From the NCBI GenBank assembly GCA_951812925.1, contig OX638368.1:24987187-25051186 (forward strand): 64,000 bases of DNA. Direction: 5' to 3'. The DNA comes from Calliopum simillimum (taxonomy: Eukaryota; Arthropoda; Insecta; Diptera; Lauxaniidae). This document shows, piece after piece, positions 46,066 to 56,462 of the stretch. The notes below the pieces were generated by a model. That model saw only the letters and a list, made by a program, of their open reading frames with translations, made no database searches and was not told where the DNA came from. A program made the position numbers and the translations under genes. How positions within the stretch are numbered: the first letter of the stretch is position 1; the number at the start of each line of letters is the position of its first letter.

Positions 46066-47539
46066 TTATTATGAGTTCATATTCGTATCGTAAATGCAAC
46101 TGTGTACTAAAAATTACAACACTGAAATAAGTTGACACTGCTGTTGAAACTAAACACAGCTCTTGTGTATACCTGATTTTTTATAAAAGATTTAGCGGCC
46201 TTCTTGTGGCGAATTTTCGGTGTGAAATTCGGTTTTGATTCTTTGTGAATTTATAAGTTGATAAACACCAAACAGACGAATTTTACTACCAAATTTAATT
46301 TATTATTTGCAGTATGTATAACTTATCATTAGTTTTCTGCATAGACTGGAAAAATCGTAAGGAAAACAGCGATGATCATTAATGAAAAAACTTAAGGTGA
46401 GTCTCGGGTCCAAGAAAGTTTTTTTTTTTTCTATTGTAAATTTCATTACATTAACATGATGCGAAATGTTAGACCAATTAGAAATAGATGTAGATTGCAT
46501 ATACATATGATTGATACTTTTTTTTTTTTTTGCACAAAAATGTTCAGAATTTTAAAAACGAAACTTCAAATTATGAACCAAATGGAATTAACGTGAGGGA
46601 AGCATAAATTTACAAAGTTTGCGGACGCTGGTTAAATGGTTAAATCGCAATACATTGTTGTTGCATGTGTAATGAATGGCAAGGACGTTTTGTGAATATG
46701 TATGGTTGCATTTCTCAAAATTTAAGTTTAATTTAATATATTTTTACTGTTGTAAAATTCCTTAGAAACACTGACCTCTATACGCTGGTTTCCCCCCGGA
46801 GAATTTCCCATGATTGAGGTTTTAAATACAATTTTTTTCGTGTTTAAAAAAAAAAAAAATAGATTTTGCAGACTTTCTCATGTTAAGGATTTTAAATAAA
46901 TATTTATTCACCCCTGTTCTGAAATCCGATTTCGATCGGAATAGGAATTGAATCCGATTTTAGCTGTTCCGCATTCCGGATAATTAACACTATTCGGATT
47001 ACTTTTTAGTAAATCGGATAGGAACCGAAATGTTAAGATACAACTTCGATTCCATCTTTTTTGTCGCAATGCAGAGCACATGAAGATTGCTTCAATTCCA
47101 ATTCCGAAGAGTCGGATTTCAAAACATGCCTGATTATTTTTATGTATATAAAAAAAAAAAATTCCATACTTCCTGTCCGGAGGGTGAAGATATCGGTACC
47201 ACATTTTGCGGGCGGTTCTGCTTCATCAAAAACCGAGAAGTATAAATTAAACAACAAATTACAATATCCTCAAAACAACAATTCAATTGCATTGCTACTG
47301 CAGTACCTGGCCAATGAATTGCGTATGATGAAAAAAAATCCAAGCTACAACTTTTGGTCATAACAATAGCAAAAAAAAAATTCAACTGGTCCTTACTAAT
47401 TCAAACTATCTGGCGTGATTCGAATACAATTTTTTATAATTTTTTTATACTTTCATCATTTACCAGATAACTAGGTATCTTTTATGTTTTCTGTTAGTGC
47501 GGCTACCGCAGTGTTTTTTGCGTTGATAGACCTTAATTT
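46066..47539. other. Gene-free intergenic DNA
   Basis: AT-rich. About 46915-47070 is rich in CGATT/GGAAT motifs (ATCCGATTTCGATCGGAATA) and could be an unclassified small repeat. No gene is supported. Confidence 0.4.
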
Positions 47540-47930
47540 TCAGATACGTTCAATGCACATGCAAATATTAATGAATTTAAACAATTCATGTTAGCCCTGG
47601 ATGTATGGCAAGGTGCACCGTCTTGCATGAATAGGTATTGATAAGGAAGATGTCTTAAATTGTTAGTGTGTGGTTCTAATACTATGCGTTATAACCACTG
47701 TTACTGGTTATAACTGTTATATACCAGTAACAGTGGTTATAACGCATAGTTTCTTCAACAAAATATATGGGACCTGGTCATCCGCCAAAAATGCAGCTTC
47801 AAATCATTACTGCAGATGGGTGTTTGACTTGGGAACCATGCAATCGTTGGAATACCGTTCCCCCGTCCTTCTCCGCACATATTTTGCAAATTCCTTTAGG
47901 GCCCTAGACGGGAATTGTCACTGAAATATA
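47540..47930 (-). pseudogene. Tc1/mariner-superfamily transposase relic
   Basis: The minus strand reads, in shifting frames, a KHPSAVMI block, then GPGPIYFVEETM, then QYLFMQDGAPCHTSRANMN. FMQDGAPCHTSR matches the second catalytic Asp block of Tc1-type transposases and the preceding block matches the usual upstream region. Frameshifts and a 70 bp palindrome (47681-47750) break it. Dead copy. Confidence 0.65.
47681..47750. repeat. Perfect 28 bp-arm hairpin inside the transposase relic
   Basis: ACTATGCGTTATAACCACTG at 47681 begins a 28-base arm whose exact complement ends at 47750, with a 14-base AT-rich loop. An open frame crosses it but encodes nothing recognisable. Confidence 0.85.
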
Positions 47931-48409
47931 ACTTCGAATAAAAATAAAATACAGAAATTTCAAGGATTTCTCTTAACCGAACTAACTGCACAAAAACAAA
48001 ATCTTAGCCTGGAAACATATTTTTTTTCAGTAGTTAGAAGCAAAATCCTTATGTTACTGTGCCCATAATAATCGGCATCAGCCCATTCTTTTAGACAAAT
48101 TGGCTTTTTTGCTGGCCTACTGCATACAAGACAATTTTCATGAAATATATATAGGGAATATAACTATTGACACCAGCTCTTTTTAAGTCGTTCTAAAAGC
48201 TCCGAAATCAGTACAAAACTTTTTTAATGCTTTACTAGCATCATTCTAAAAAAACATACAAATCCCTAATATACCCAAACATCTTGCGAACTCGAACCCA
48301 AAACGCTCATCAGCTCACTGCCGTATATAACCACAAAAAAAGGAAAAAACATACTTATGGCACACTTAGGTTAGTATATCTCGAAATACGGACTTGACAG
48401 AGCAATTCT
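47931..48409. other. Gene-free intergenic DNA
   Basis: AT-rich, no supported feature. Confidence 0.4.
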
Positions 48410-48728
48410 ATCGTAGTATTCCAATTTAGGATGTCAAAACTACCTAAGTCGAGGTAAGACAACTCTCCAGGATTTTAGTCCTAAATATAAAATTTAAATA
48501 CGCTTCTATTAGTATAATCGCCATGTCTCTATGGTTTCTTGTTCCAAAGATATAAGGGTGTCCCATAGTTCACGCAAGATTTGAACTTAACGCCATTCGT
48601 ACGGTGAAGTGTTATGAACCAAAAGAAAAAAATAATTTAACAGCTGACACTTTTTGATTAGTAAAAATGTATAGAAAGAGGAGATTCAACGCTATATCAA
48701 CGGAATTGAGCCACATTATTGAAAAGTA

Positions 48729-49612
48729 TTGGGTGTACAACTTAAAAACCGGAATTTGACAGTGGATGTCCGTACTAACAAATATCGTGAAAGCTCGAAC
48801 TTTATATATATGTCATTTTGAAGGTACATTTGACAGCTGTCAAAATCAGTCAACAAAACAATTTTATCTTGTGTGCATCATTATTATTTTTCACGATGAA
48901 TAACTTCGAAAATTGGAGAAAAAGACAGCATTTGCGGGAGGTTCTGTTGGGTCATTTTTTTGCAAAAAAAACTGCTGCGGAAAGTCATAGTTTGCTTGTA
49001 GAAGTTTATGGGGACTATGCTCCAGCTGAATCAAGCTGTCGTGAGTGGTTTCGACGGTTTAAAAGTGGTGATTTTGATGTCGAAGACAAAGAACGTCCTG
49101 GTCAGGACCAGCTAGGTGTGATCCATTATGAGCTGTTGCCAGGTGGCCAAACCATTAATGCTCAACTCTATCGTCAACAATTGATCCGATTGAAGCAGAA
49201 AATCCAGGCAGAGCGGCCAACGTATGCGACCAGACACGAGTCAATCATTTTCCACCACGATAACGCTCGGCCACATATTGCTGCCCCAGTCAAAAATTAC
49301 CTGGAAAACAACGGATGGGAAATCTATACACAGACCTTGCACCATCAGACTACCATTTGTTCCGATCAATGCAGAATGCCCTATCAGGAATACGGTTCAC
49401 TTAAGTTCAAGATATCGAAAATTGGCTCGATTCATTTTTGGCCGCCAAGCCGGCGCAATTTTTTTGGGATGGAATTCATAAATTGCCTGAAAGATGGGGA
49501 AATGTTGTAGCTTCCAATGGACAATACTTTGAATAAAATATATTGTAACATTTTTCCACAATAAAGCATCAAATTTCGCTAAAAAATTCCGGTTTTTAAG
49601 TTGTACACCCAA
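48729..49612 (+). mobile_element. Mariner element, internally deleted, 884 bp
   Basis: Perfect 29 bp inverted ends (TTGGGTGTACAACTTAAAAA...) with TA target duplication at 48727-48728 and 49613-49614. Full-length mariners are about 1.3 kb, so roughly 400 bases are missing. Perfect ends suggest a fairly recent copy that could be moved in trans if a matching transposase exists. Confidence 0.92.
48896..49510 (+). pseudogene. Deleted mariner transposase
   Basis: It starts MNNFENWRKRQHLREVLL with the N-terminal helix-turn-helix region (CREWFRRFKSGDFDVEDKE). An internal in-frame deletion joins RPGQ to DQLGVIHYELLPGG, removing the second half of the DNA-binding domain and the first catalytic Asp (TGDEKW region). 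The second catalytic block, HHDNARPHIA, is present. Near 49336 a small deletion shifts the frame, so the third catalytic block (LAPSDYHLFRSM) is readable only in another frame. The product cannot be active. Confidence 0.9.
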
Positions 49613-49867
49613 TAGTTAATCAGTTTTTAGGCTCTTCTTGCCAAACTCGAGTTAGGTGGTTTTGTCAAAAGTCCTCAGATATGTATGTCATAGTCTTATT
49701 GCGATTATGTTAAACATTTGGAGGCATTCAGTGAAAGTATGAATACAATACGAAAAAAAAAAAAATCAGCCCAATAATATATTTTCTGTTTCCAATTTCT
49801 GCATAAATTTTTGGACCGAAATCAGAACTTCAAAAAATCATAATAAGGAGCAAATCGCACCCATCTC

Positions 49868-50215
49868 TGCCATAAAAATATATGAGGCCACAACTTAAAT
49901 TACGGCCTTTTAAACTTTATTTCCCCATCGGATTAAAAAAATTTTTTATCTATATTTTAGTCCAATCGCCAATTTTTTACGTTTTCTACTTCTCTTGCAA
50001 ATTGCAAATAAAGAAATGTAAACATTACACCCTGTTTCCATATTTTTCATAATTAAAATCATAAAAGGCAGTAACTCCATACAAAAAAGATGAAAAATTA
50101 AATAGATTTTATAAGAAAGAGAAGTTGCTGCCTTTTCTGAATAAAAATAAAATTTCGATTTTCTCAAAACTATGAAAAACGATTTGAGTCTTTTTATAAT
50201 TTTACGGCAGATCTG
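49868..50215. repeat. Copy of the interior of the slmb intron 2 element
   Basis: It shares long near-identical blocks with 40690-41020, including TTTATCTATATTTTAGTCCA, CTTCTCTTGCAAATTGCAAA and TCATAAAAGGCAGTA. The 40505 terminal repeats are not evident here. Confidence 0.7.
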
Positions 50216-50250
50216 CTTAATGGATGAAAAGTGGTTTATATCGAAGATAA

Positions 50251-50695
50251 CATGCTAAAAAATATATCTGGAGTGAGTTGCTTAAAATATTCCTGTCAAG
50301 GGTATGATTAGTTAAAGGTGATTTTTTTTTTAACCATTGCACTCATTCTTTTAAGAAACAAATTATATGCCAACCGAAAGTATTGAGCCTATAGAATGAA
50401 TGTCTTTATTTTGATATTAAGTTTATTTACTAAACAAATGAGCGCGAATCACTAGTCTCTATTTACATGTTTACACCTGGCAATCCATTAGTAATGACGG
50501 GGAAAAAGTAAGCAACCTAAATTTTTTATAATCTATGGGCTTTATACTTTCGATTAATATAATATAATAAATATAATTTGTTTCTTAAAAGAATGAGTTA
50601 ATAAAAGGAATGGTTAAAAAAAATGCAATTTTAACTAATCACACCCTTGACAGGAATTTATTAGGCAACCCACTCACGATATATTTTTTAGCATG
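50251..50695. repeat. Foldback element, 445 bp, about 130 bp arms
   Basis: CATGCTAAAAAATATATCTG at 50251 pairs with the complement ending TTTTTTAGCATG at 50695. The arms continue through TATTCCTGTCAAGGGT and TTCTTTTAAGAAACAAATTA with small mismatches. No coding content. Confidence 0.75.
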
Positions 50696-50719
50696 TGCAA
50701 AGTATCTTAGACTATAATG

Positions 50720-51075
50720 ATATGATAAATTTTTCTTTCGTGGTTCAAAGATTTACTGCCCCTAGTTACTGCTTCGAGGTTTGAAGCCTTTTCTCATGGT
50801 CTAGTTAACCAATAATCATAACTTTAATCGACAGTTTTCAGTAAAAACTTTTGGTTTAAGTTCTGAGTAGTGCTTAGCCAGACATTGAGAAAACGGCTCT
50901 TAATATTATGTAGAAAAAAATATAAGTTTAACAAAACGTAAAAAATCAATGCAAATTGGCAAAAATCAGTGCATTTGCTTACAGTACGTCTGGCAACCGT
51001 AGTTCTCTTATATTTCTTTTCAATTTTGAACACTGATCCCTACATTTCGTGCTATATCTGAATAGCTTGAACCAT
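50720..51075 (-). pseudogene. Possible Tc1-like N-terminal relic
   Basis: On the minus strand a short stretch reads FDGSSYSDIARNVGISVQN (about 51075-51015), which resembles the helix-turn-helix start of Tc1-type transposases (SYxxIARxxGxS). The rest is riddled with stops. Evidence is limited to this motif. Confidence 0.3.
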
Positions 51076-51088
51076 CAAAGAGCTACTA

Positions 51089-51299
51089 CAGTAGACACTC
51101 TCAGATTAGAACACTCACAAATTCGAATATTCCAGAAATTAGAATCAGAGTTTGTAATACATTGCACACTCATAAATTAGAATTGAAAAGTGAAAGTACA
51201 TTATTGAAAATGGCAAATAAACATAAAAAAAAACTATCCTTGGAAACAAAAGTCAAAATCTTGGAAAAGATTGACAAAGGCATCCAAGGGAAGCGGTGA
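51089..51299 (+). mobile_element. Pogo/Tigger-like element, 5' fragment
   Basis: CAGTAGACACTCTCAGATTA at 51089 preceded by TA is the typical start of pogo/Tigger elements. The frame from 51210 reads MANKHKKKLSLETKVKILEK, as in the N-terminal CENP-B/pogo helix-turn-helix, and stops at 51297 after 29 codons, with ALHFNVTS-like sequence beyond the stop. I found no matching 3' end, so only a relic of the 5' part is certain. Confidence 0.65.
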
Positions 51300-52243
51300 G
51301 CCCTACATTTTAATGTGACAAGTTTTTAAATTCCGGTAACTACTATACATTTTTTTTACTTACATTTATTTTCTAATCTAAGCTTTGTCGCTGATAAGGA
51401 ATTGGAAACTTATTAACTTTTTTTTGAAGAAAATTACAGTAAAAATGTACAAAGCGCGATAAATTTAAAGTTCCATAAATTTTTGGTTTGAGAACCAATT
51501 GAGAGCACAGCAATATTTTCAAGAAAACAAAATAAATTCTCGTATCCAAGAAACTGCAAAGTCTTGCTTAGAAATAGTGTTATAAATCCAACAAGAGCTA
51601 ACACCGAGTTTCAACATGCTGCAATTTGCATTAATCCATCAACAGTACGAATAAGATTTTTAGAATTGGGATGAAATGTGCATAGGCTCTACAAAAAATT
51701 ACTTCTTACAGGAAAAATTATGACCAATTTGACATGTTCTAAAAAATATAATGACTGGGCAATTTATACTTGGACATACAAGACATATTTTTTATAATTT
51801 TCTCAGAGGCAGAGAAAATATTTAATTTGTCTTTGTTTGTGTGGCAGCTTTCAAATTTTTCGTACAAATTTTTTAAGTTTGTAAGCAAGTCAACGAATTT
51901 GTTCGAAAAAATTTCTTAGTGTAAACTTCCACTTATTAGAAATTGGATTTTTGAATAGTAAATTAATCAAATATGTATTTTGTCGCCAAAAACATGCGTG
52001 CTCAGTTGACATTCTTGCAGATACATACATACAGTTGGGAGCAGAATTGAGTAGATGTTTGAGACTGGTATATTAACCTGCCCATAAAACTGTTAATACA
52101 AGGTGGTTTTTAAAAATTTTTAACTTTTTGAAATGTTGGGGGACCCTTCTAGTATCTAAATCCGCGAACCGCGAAATCGAACGTCCACCCGTTTTTTTTC
52201 GACATTTTTGTTTTTTAACGATTTTTGAGTATGTCTCGGTGTT
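51300..52243. other. AT-rich DNA, possibly decayed pogo interior
   Basis: No supported gene or repeat boundary. Confidence 0.35.
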
Positions 52244-52330
52244 TATATACATATTATGTACACATATATATGTATATACGTACATATATATACTTGTATA
52301 TGTATATATGTGTAATATATATATATATGT
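52244..52330. repeat. TATATG/TACATA microsatellite
   Basis: Alternating TATATG, TATATA and ACATA units. A shorter similar tract follows the foldback element on its other side (about 53940-53970), so the element may have inserted into the microsatellite. Confidence 0.75.
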
Positions 52331-52331
52331 A

Positions 52332-53938
52332 TTAGGGTGGGCCAAATTGTATGGACGAAATTTTATCGACCTCGGCTGCCCCCCTATGTGGAAGTTCATT
52401 CAATTCTATGAATATTTGCCCAAGGAACTATACCTCTGCGTTCAACTTTAGTTCGGCGCATTTTTGATCGAAAATTTTACCTTTCATCAATATTTTTTTT
52501 TGTTTTCATACTAAATTTAAAAAATTTTTATAAAGACAAAAGTAATGTCATTATATGATTTGGCTGGTATTCTGTCAGTTATCAATTAAATTGGATTCTG
52601 TTTACATAAAAAGTTTACTTGATAGAGTGGAATTGATGTTATATATTTAAAAAAATTATATGGGTCAAATAGCCGATTATTATGACCGACTTTCAAAATA
52701 AACGATTCATATTTTTGGATGAATTTTTTCAAACAAGACACCAACCTAGGCTGAAAGTTCATTCAATTCTATGAATATTTGCCCAAGTAACCGTACCTCT
52801 ACGTTCAACTTTAGTTCGGCGCATTTTCTATTGAAAATTTTACCTTGCGTTTAATATTTATTTTTATGCTTAATTTTCAAAATTCCTATAGGGACAAAAG
52901 TAATATCATAATGTGTTTGGGATGGTATTCTGTCAGTAATTAATAAAATTGGGTTCTGTTTTTACGAAAAGTTTACTTGATAGCGTGGAATTGATTATAT
53001 TTATTCCAAAAAATTATATCGGTCAAATAACCGATTTCAAAATAAACGAGTCATATTTTTACATGGATTTTTTCAATCGAAACACCGACCCAAGTATTTT
53101 TGGATGCTAGGATGCCAAATCTGACACTCATTTTTTTCCAGGGCAACATCTAGTGGCAGTTTTAGGAAATAAACTAGCTGCTTTTTTCAATTTTACAGAA
53201 CAATATACCAAAAATCCATGTAAAAATATGAATGTTTATAATAAATATATATAATTTAACCGATATAATTTTTTGGAATAAATATAATAAATTTCACGCT
53301 ATCAAGTAAACTTTTCGTAGAAACAGAACCCAATTTTATTGATTACTGACAGAATACCAGCCAAAACATATTATGATATTACTTTTGTCTCTATAGGAAT
53401 TTTGAAAATTAAGCATAAAAATAAATATTAAACGCAAGGTAAAATATCCAATCGAAAAAGGTCCGAACTAAAGTTGAACGTAGAGGTATGGTTCCTTGGG
53501 CAAATAATTATAGAATTGAATGAACTTTCGGCCTAGGTTGGTGTCTTGTTTGAAAAAATTCATCCAAAAATTTGAATCGTTTATTTTGAAAGTCGGTCAT
53601 AATAATCGGCTATATGACCCATAAAACTTTTTTAGATATATAGCATCAATTCCACACTATCAAGTGAACGTCTTATGTAAACAGAATCCAATTTAATTGA
53701 TTACTGACAGAATACCAGCCAAATCATATAATGACATTACTTTTGTCTTTATAAAAATTTTTAAAATTTAGTATGAAAATAAAAAAAAATATTGTTGAAA
53801 GATACAATTTTCGATCAAAAATTCGCCGAACTAAAGTTGAACGCAGAGGTAAAGTTCGTTGGGCAAATATTCATAGAATTGAATGAACTTTCACATAGGC
53901 GGGTAGCCGAGATCAGTTTTCAAATCGGCCCACCCTAA
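52332..53938. mobile_element. Large foldback element, 1607 bp, TA-flanked
   Basis: The ends read TTAGGGTGGGCC and its complement, with TA just outside (52330-52331 and 53939-53940). Arms of about 750 bases are complementary around a centre near 53090-53200. Each arm holds two diverged copies of a block with TTCATTCAATTCTATGAATA and AACTTTAGTTCGGCGCATTT (left arm at about 52395 and 52755; right arm, inverted, at about 53455 and 53820). No coding frame. TA flanks and the TTAGGG start suggest a non-autonomous Tc1/mariner-superfamily foldback. Confidence 0.8.
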
Positions 53939-53970
53939 TATGTATATATATATACATACATACATATAAA

Positions 53971-54455
53971 AGGTATCGTTTCCGCACCATTTATTTTTAA
54001 AAAAATTGGTTTTTTCGTATTTAAGAAAAACACAAACAAAAACCGGAAATGGCAATAGTCATTCCAGATGTGATTTTTGTTGCTTAATCCGAACCCGGTC
54101 TTAGAATTGCTCTATTACGTCTGGACTTTGAGATATCCTTACATAAATGTTTGAAGGACACCATTTTTTCCTATTTTTGAAGTTATATAACAAGACAAGA
54201 TAATATTATACCTTAAAATCTGGTATGACAGCTAATAGCTCTAACTTTTTTCTTGAAAATTCAATCAAACCGATAACGATACCTTTTTTTTTGTCGGAGA
54301 TATCTTTACCTAAAAAGTTAAAAAAGTGCAAAAACACGATTTTTGGCTATATTGGATGATATATGCAGGACACACAAAATTTTCAATGTATTTTTTTTTC
54401 CATATATTTCGGAAAATAAAAAAAAAAATGATCACAAAGTCTTCTAATATTGAAA
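53971..54455. other. Gene-free intergenic DNA
   Basis: AT-rich; two overlapping short frames on opposite strands near 54310-54510 are noise. Confidence 0.4.
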
Positions 54456-54457
54456 TA

Positions 54458-55353
54458 TTGGGTGTTGGAATTAGTTTTAAAGGTTTTCTAAGAGATGGCG
54501 TAACTATCAATAGATCGCATCGGGCACACCTGTGACTATATTCATTTCAAAGCACATTGTCTAAGCTTCATTTTTCAGTATGTGCCATTCCACTGAAGTG
54601 TAAACAACATATATTTTTTTCTCTGTGAACATGTCGACTTTCGTTCCAACAAAACGCAATTTGCGGGAAGGTTTACTTTTGTGCTTCCATTTGAAGAAAA
54701 AAGCGGTTGAAGCACAACGCACGCACGCTGGCGATGAAAAGTGGATCCATTACGATAATGCTAAGCGAAAAAAATCGTGGGGACCACCCGGCCATGCATC
54801 AACATCGACGGCCAAGCCGAATATTCATAGCGCCAAGCTTATGCTGTGTATTTGGTGGGATCAGAAGGGTGTCGTGTACTATGAGCTGCTAAAACCTAAC
54901 GAAACCATCACTGGGGAACGCTTTCAACAACAATTGATGCAATTGAGCCGAGCATTAAAGGTTAAACGGTGGTTTTTCAACATGACAACGCACGGCCACA
55001 TGTTGCAAGAACCGTCAAGGAAACGTTGGAGGCGCTGAATTGGGATGTGCTACCCCACCCGCCTTATAGCCTAGACATAGCCCCTTCCGACTACCACCTA
55101 TTCAGATCGATGACGCATGGCTTGGCTGAGCAGCGCTTCACTTCTTACGAGGATACCAAAAAATGGGTCGATTCGTGGATTGCCTCAAAAGACGAGTCGT
55201 TCTTCCGGCGCGGAATCCATATGCTGCCAGAAAGATGGGAAAATGTTGTAGCTAACGATGGACAATACTTTGAATAATATACATTGTACCGTTGTTTCTA
55301 AATAAATGCTCAAAAACCGAAAAAAAACCTTTAAAATTAATTCCAACACCCAA
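54458..55353 (+). mobile_element. Second mariner element, internally deleted, 896 bp
   Basis: Inverted ends TTGGGTGTTGGAATTAGTTT and its complement differ at one position over about 30 bases; TA is duplicated at 54456-54457 and 55354-55355. It belongs to a different mariner lineage from the copy at 48729 (different ends and protein), but both begin TTGGGTGT. Confidence 0.92.
54633..55277 (+). pseudogene. Deleted and frameshifted mariner transposase
   Basis: MSTFVPTKRNLREGLLLCFH starts the DNA-binding domain, but a deletion joins KKKAVEAQR directly to HAGDEKWIHYD, the first catalytic Asp block. VVYYELLKPNETITG follows. A small deletion near 54965 shifts the frame. The second and third catalytic blocks (FQHDNARPHVA and IAPSDYHLFRSM) and the end (VVANDGQYFE) lie in the new frame to 55277. 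All three catalytic Asp are still encoded, but no single frame contains them and most of the helix-turn-helix region is gone. Confidence 0.9.
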
Positions 55354-55728
55354 TAGCAAAATTTTTACAGTTTTGCTTATAAAACAAAAACTACCATGCG
55401 GATTCTCAAGTGCTATGTCTTAAATTAAAAGTAAGGATACGAGCAACATTTCATAAAAAGGTGGTTTTTTCATAAAATCTCAAAATGTCATATAAAACGC
55501 GAATTTTAAGCTTTGAGGAGCCATAAAATGGAAATAATCACTGATACACTTATTCGGTGAAATAGGTGTATTTTTATTTTTCATAACTTATCAGAAAAAC
55601 TTTATGAGACCCCAGGGGCAAACATTTTTTTCCATTTTGTCGCACTGTGTATCTGTCGTTTTTGAGAAAGCCCATTTCGAAAACTATAAATTAATCAAAA
55701 ATTTGTCCATCTTTTTTTTACACAGTCA
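55354..55728. other. Gene-free spacer between mariner and hAT elements
   Basis: AT-rich, no supported feature. Confidence 0.4.
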
Positions 55729-55897
55729 CATAAGCCCAGTGTTGCCAACTTAGTGCTTTTTTGGTATTATTACCCGTAAAATTTTTGGCTTTTTCACTTT
55801 TAGTGCTTTTTTTCTTCTTGAAGACTTTGTTTTGCTCGTTCAATTAAGTTTATAAAATGCTGATGTGAACAGGCTTTTAATTTGGAATTAGAAAATA

Positions 55898-56188
55898 GTG
55901 CTACGTCCTTTTGGATCAATGAAAAACCCTTTTGAAGATCTAGTAAATTTAGCCCTACGTGTGTTGTCATTGCCGTATTCCAATGCTGAAGTAGAAAGAG
56001 TATTTAGTTCGATGGCTGCGTTTAAATCAAAAATAAGAAACAAACTTTCATTTAATTCTGTAAATTCTTTACACCATATTAAATATGGATTAAAATGGAA
56101 TGGTTGCTGCTGCGACACCTATGAATTACCAGATGAAGCATTGTTAAAAATATATAGTCTGCAAGCATACCAGAAATCAGAACATTAA
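55898..56188 (+). pseudogene. hAT transposase C-terminal dimerisation domain fragment
   Basis: A 96-codon frame contains ALRVLSLPYSNAEVERVFSS followed by KSKIRNKLSFNSVNSLHHIK, the hATC dimerisation signature (usually LxxPxSSAxxERxFS...R.RL). The zinc-finger and DDE parts are missing, so it encodes no active enzyme. Confidence 0.85.
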
Positions 56189-56322
56189 ATAGAAACTATG
56201 TTGTAGCCGGAAGAACCCGAAAGTAGTGAAAATAATTTAACAGATTTGTTTTAAACTTACAAGTTCGAGTCATCTAAAGCCAAAGTAATGTTGATCTTAA
56301 TTTTATGTATATATTATATGTG

Positions 56323-56462
56323 CCGTTAAATATCAAAACTGCCTAAGTCCCTCTCAGATTTTTAGGCAAAATAGAATAAATTTCATTGAAATGTTTTTAA
56401 TTTATTTTATTTTGCCCACATATCAGAGAGGGGCTTAGGCAGTTTTGATATTTAACTACACA
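56323..56462. repeat. Palindrome within the hAT relic, about 60 bp arms
   Basis: TTAAATATCAAAACTGCCTA on the left pairs with TAGGCAGTTTTGATATTTAA-type sequence on the right. The arms extend through CCCTCTC/GAGAGGG and TTTTGCC-type blocks. Confidence 0.75.

Larger units (their letters stand above)
48410..49680. repeat. Interspersed repeat family B, copy interrupted by mariner
   Basis: The left part (48410-48728) and right part (49613-49680) match the uninterrupted copy at 45335-45690: shared ATATAAGGGTGTCCCATAGT, ACGCCATTCGTACGG and CAGTTTTTAGGCTCTTC-type blocks, and GAGTTAGGTGGTTTTGTC at the right end. Confidence 0.75.

Noticed and set aside
55888..56118. Minus-strand frame opposite the hAT domain
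   Set aside because: Shadow; the plus-strand frame has the hATC motif.
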